From assembly GCA_003154025.1 (NCBI GenBank), contig PMCE01000551.1, positions 31,768 to 40,255 of the forward strand: a stretch of DNA of 8,488 nt. Reading direction: 5' to 3'. The position numbers and the translations under genes are program-made. Origin of the DNA: Syntrophaceae bacterium. GTDB taxonomy: Bacteria; Desulfobacterota; SM23-61. The notes beneath the pieces were generated by a model that did no database searches, was not told the origin of the DNA, and worked only from the letters and a program-made list of their open reading frames with translations. Shown here one piece after another: positions 6,629 to 8,488 of this stretch; the stretch's first letter is position 1, and each line of letters opens with the position of its first letter.

Positions 6629-7519
6629 TTACGTCTTGAGGTCGGCGGCGACTTTGGCCGCCTTGACCGTGTTCATCATCAGCATGGTGATGGTCATAGG
6701 GCCGACCCCTCCGGGCACCGGAGTGATCAGGCTGGCTTTCTCCTTCACCCCCTCAAAGTCCACGTCCCCGCAGAGAATGGCCTTGCCCTCTTTGCTCATG
6801 CCGATCCGGTTGACGCCCACGTCGATGACCACCGCCCCTTCCTTCACCATGTCCGCGGTCACGGCCTTCGCCTTGCCGGCGGCCACGATGAGGATGTCCG
6901 CGCGTTTGGTATGGTAGGCGATATCCCGCGTGCCCGTGTGGCAGATGGTTACCGTGGCATTGGCCCCCTTTTGCTTCTGGAGGAGGATATTGGCGATTGG
7001 CTTGCCCACGATGTTCGAACGCCCCAAGACCACCACTTCGGCCCCGTCGGTATTCACCCCCGAGCGGATGAGAAGCTGCTGGATTCCCGCCGGGGTGCAG
7101 GGCAGGTAATCGGCCTCCCCGATCATCAGCTTCCCCACATTCACCGGATGAAACCCATCCACGTCCTTCTTAGGGTCGATGGCATAGAGGACTTTGGTCT
7201 CGTTGATGTGCTTGGGCAGGGGGAGCTGGACCAGGATTCCGTGGATTTTCGGGTCTCGGTTGTACTTGTCGATCAGCTCCAGAAGTTTGGCTTCGGAGAT
7301 GTCCTCCGGCTGGTTGTCCTGGATGGAGTGGAACCCCAGTTCCTTGGCCGTCTTCTGCTTTCCCGTGACGTAACTCACCGAAGCAGGGTTCTGTCCCACC
7401 AGGACGGTCACCAGGCCGGGGACGACATTGCTTTTTTCCTTCAAGGCGGCCACTTCCCTGGCTAACTCTTCCCGGATCTGTCTGGCTACCTCGGTTCCGC
7501 TGATGATCTTCGCGGGCAT
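6629..7519 (-). CDS. folD: FolD: bifunctional 5,10-methylene-THF dehydrogenase / 5,10-methenyl-THF cyclohydrolase
   Basis: FolD interconverts 10-formyl-, methenyl- and methylene-tetrahydrofolate in the cytoplasm, the middle of the methyl branch. The 296-residue product is of the usual length. It has the active-site residues at the Escherichia coli numbering: Y50 and K54 (YVTGK), Q98 (VQLPLP) and D121 (KKDVDGFHP). Other family signatures are PCTPAGI (140-146), the nucleotide-binding GRSNIVGKP (166-174) and PVPGGVGPMT (267-276). The ATG at 7519 has AAGGAGG at 7524-7530, four bases upstream, an excellent site. It follows fhs, which feeds it formyl-THF, and precedes the hdr genes. R167 and S168 are retained at the cofactor phosphate-binding position, which suggests NADP use; that is not certain from sequence. 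Confidence 0.98.
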   Translation of the reverse strand: MPAKIISGTEVARQIREELAREVAALKEKSNVVPGLVTVLVGQNPASVSYVTGKQKTAKELGFHSIQDNQPEDISEAKLLELIDKYNRDPKIHGILVQLPLPKHINETKVLYAIDPKKDVDGFHPVNVGKLMIGEADYLPCTPAGIQQLLIRSGVNTDGAEVVVLGRSNIVGKPIANILLQKQKGANATVTICHTGTRDIAYHTKRADILIVAAGKAKAVTADMVKEGAVVIDVGVNRIGMSKEGKAILCGDVDFEGVKEKASLITPVPGGVGPMTITMLMMNTVKAAKVAADLKT

Positions 7520-7535
7520 AATTCCTCCTTAAAAT

Positions 7536-7609
7536 CGCATAGAGCAGAGCGCATAGGGCAGAGCGTTTTCTTTCTTTGCCTCTATGCTCTATGCCCGATG
7601 CGCTATGCG
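7536..7609. repeat. Inverted word-repeat element in the fhs-folD spacer
   Basis: The whole fhs-folD spacer is 93 bases and is almost filled by this element. Imperfect inverted arms at 7536-7563 and 7580-7609 flank a pyrimidine-rich 16-base loop. The arms are built from words such as GCATAG and GCATAGAG (or their complement CTATGC), repeated within each arm. On the minus strand the element is preceded by AAAAA after the fhs stop and followed by only four Ts, so it is a poor terminator toward folD. In the other direction a five-T run follows it. It resembles the hdrC-hdrB element in architecture but not in sequence. Confidence 0.6.
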
Positions 7610-7612
7610 TTT

Positions 7613-8488
7613 TTAGAACAGGCCTTTCACCTTCCCCGTCTTCACATCCACGTCCACCCTCCGGAAAGCCGGGTCCGAGCTCGTTCCGGGCATGAGGGTG
7701 ATGGCCCCGGTGACCGGGCAGAGGAACTTGGCCCCGGAGTACACCAGGACGTCCCGTACGGGGAGGGTCCATCCCTTGGGAACTCCCTTGAGCTCCGGAT
7801 TGTGGGACAGGCTCAGGTGGGTCTTCACCATCATGGTGGCGAATTCGTTGTATTTGGGGTCGGACTCGAGCTTCTTGGCTTTGGCCTGGGCTTCGGGAGT
7901 CCAGGTGACCCCGTCCGCGCCGTAAACCTTCTTGGCCACCGTCTCCACCCGCTGGCGGAAAGGCATATCCATTGGATAGAGGAATTTGAACTGCGACTTC
8001 TCGTTGCAGGCGTCGATGACCGCGTCGGCCAGCTCCAGGGCCCCGTCCCCCCCTTTGGCCCAGTGTTCGGATACCGCCACGCGAGCGCCGGCCTGCTCGC
8101 AGGCCTTCCGCAGGAAGGCGATTTCGTCTTTGGTGTCGGTGTAAAAGGAATTGATGCACACCACCGGGTTGATCCCCGCTTGTTTTACGATCCCGATGTG
8201 GTGGATCACGTTGCTCACCCCCTTCTCGAGGAGGGGGATACTCTCCTTGGTGTAGGAGGAGTCCAAGGGCAGCCCGGCCACCACTTTGGGCCCGCCGCCG
8301 TGCATCTTCAACGCCCGAACCGTGGCGGTGACGACGGCCACGTTGGGAATCAGGCCGCTGTACCGGCACTTCACGTTCCAGAACTTCTCAAAGCCGATGT
8401 CCGCGCCGAAACCGCTCTCGGTCACGTTGTAGTCGAACATCTTCAGGGCGATCCGGTCGGCGATGATGGAGGACTGGCCCACGGCGAT
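7613..8488 (-). CDS. fhs: Formate-tetrahydrofolate ligase, C-terminal half (cut by right edge)
   Basis: This enzyme makes 10-formyl-THF from formate, THF and ATP, the entry step of the methyl branch (or makes ATP in reverse). The window holds 291 codons to a TAA stop, about half of a protein usually 550-600 residues long. The N-terminal part, including the P-loop, lies beyond the right edge. Family signatures include [15 protein letters not shown], the ALKMHGG stretch, [18 protein letters not shown] and the end [11 protein letters not shown] to GLF. The segment [16 protein letters not shown] replaces the IAHGCNS-type segment of clostridial enzymes, which points to a separate Fhs subfamily. 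That comparison is from memory and not computed. A GTG at 8482 is an internal valine codon rather than the start, since the conserved sequence continues to the edge. Confidence 0.97.
   Translation of the reverse strand: MAVGQSSIIADRIALKMFDYNVTESGFGADIGFEKFWNVKCRYSGLIPNVAVVTATVRALKMHGGGPKVVAGLPLDSSYTKESIPLLEKGVSNVIHHIGIVKQAGINPVVCINSFYTDTKDEIAFLRKACEQAGARVAVSEHWAKGGDGALELADAVIDACNEKSQFKFLYPMDMPFRQRVETVAKKVYGADGVTWTPEAQAKAKKLESDPKYNEFATMMVKTHLSLSHNPELKGVPKGWTLPVRDVLVYSGAKFLCPVTGAITLMPGTSSDPAFRRVDVDVKTGKVKGLF

Noticed and set aside
7536..7609. fhs-folD hairpin as a factor-independent terminator for fhs
   Set aside because: The stem is imperfect and only four Ts follow it on the transcribed strand, directly before the strong folD ribosome binding site. 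It is better described as a repeat element.

Overview
This GC-rich window reads entirely on the minus strand, so gene order runs from the right edge to the left. It carries part of a Wood-Ljungdahl (reductive acetyl-CoA) methyl branch joined to a soluble heterodisulfide-reductase-type electron-transfer module. The proteins are anaerobe-type and rich in iron-sulfur motifs. The Fhs subtype, the folD/fhs pairing with hdrCBA-mvhD, and the tandem-word intergenic hairpins suggest a strict anaerobe, most likely a Desulfobacterota (deltaproteobacterial) sulfate reducer or syntroph, or another acetogen-like lineage. The taxonomic call is inference; the metabolic call is firm.

Layout from right to left: the C-terminal half of formate-tetrahydrofolate ligase (fhs, cut by the right edge); a 97-base spacer holding a palindromic repeat; complete folD; a 156-base spacer that could hold a promoter or operator; hdrC (GTG start); a 109-base spacer up to the preferred hdrB start, holding a strong inverted repeat that looks like a terminator; hdrB (TTG start); a 14-base gap; a giant 1509-residue hdrA; and mvhD, overlapping hdrA by one base (TGATG) and still open at the left edge.

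Fhs and FolD convert formate through formyl-, methenyl- and methylene-tetrahydrofolate, or run the reverse during oxidation. The remaining step, methylene- to methyl-tetrahydrofolate, is made by MetF/MetV. In Moorella these form a complex with HdrABC and MvhD, so metV/metF are expected just beyond the left edge; this is a prediction.

The most striking item is the hdrA product. It is an HdrA module with a complete GltD/NfnB-type pyridine-nucleotide oxidoreductase inserted into its second ferredoxin motif, followed by a second HdrA module. This would give one polypeptide an NAD(P)H port, at least three predicted flavin sites and many Fe-S clusters, which suits flavin-based electron bifurcation or confurcation. 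A second theme is a set of look-alike hairpin elements built from different short words, two in intergenic gaps and one running into the end of mvhD.
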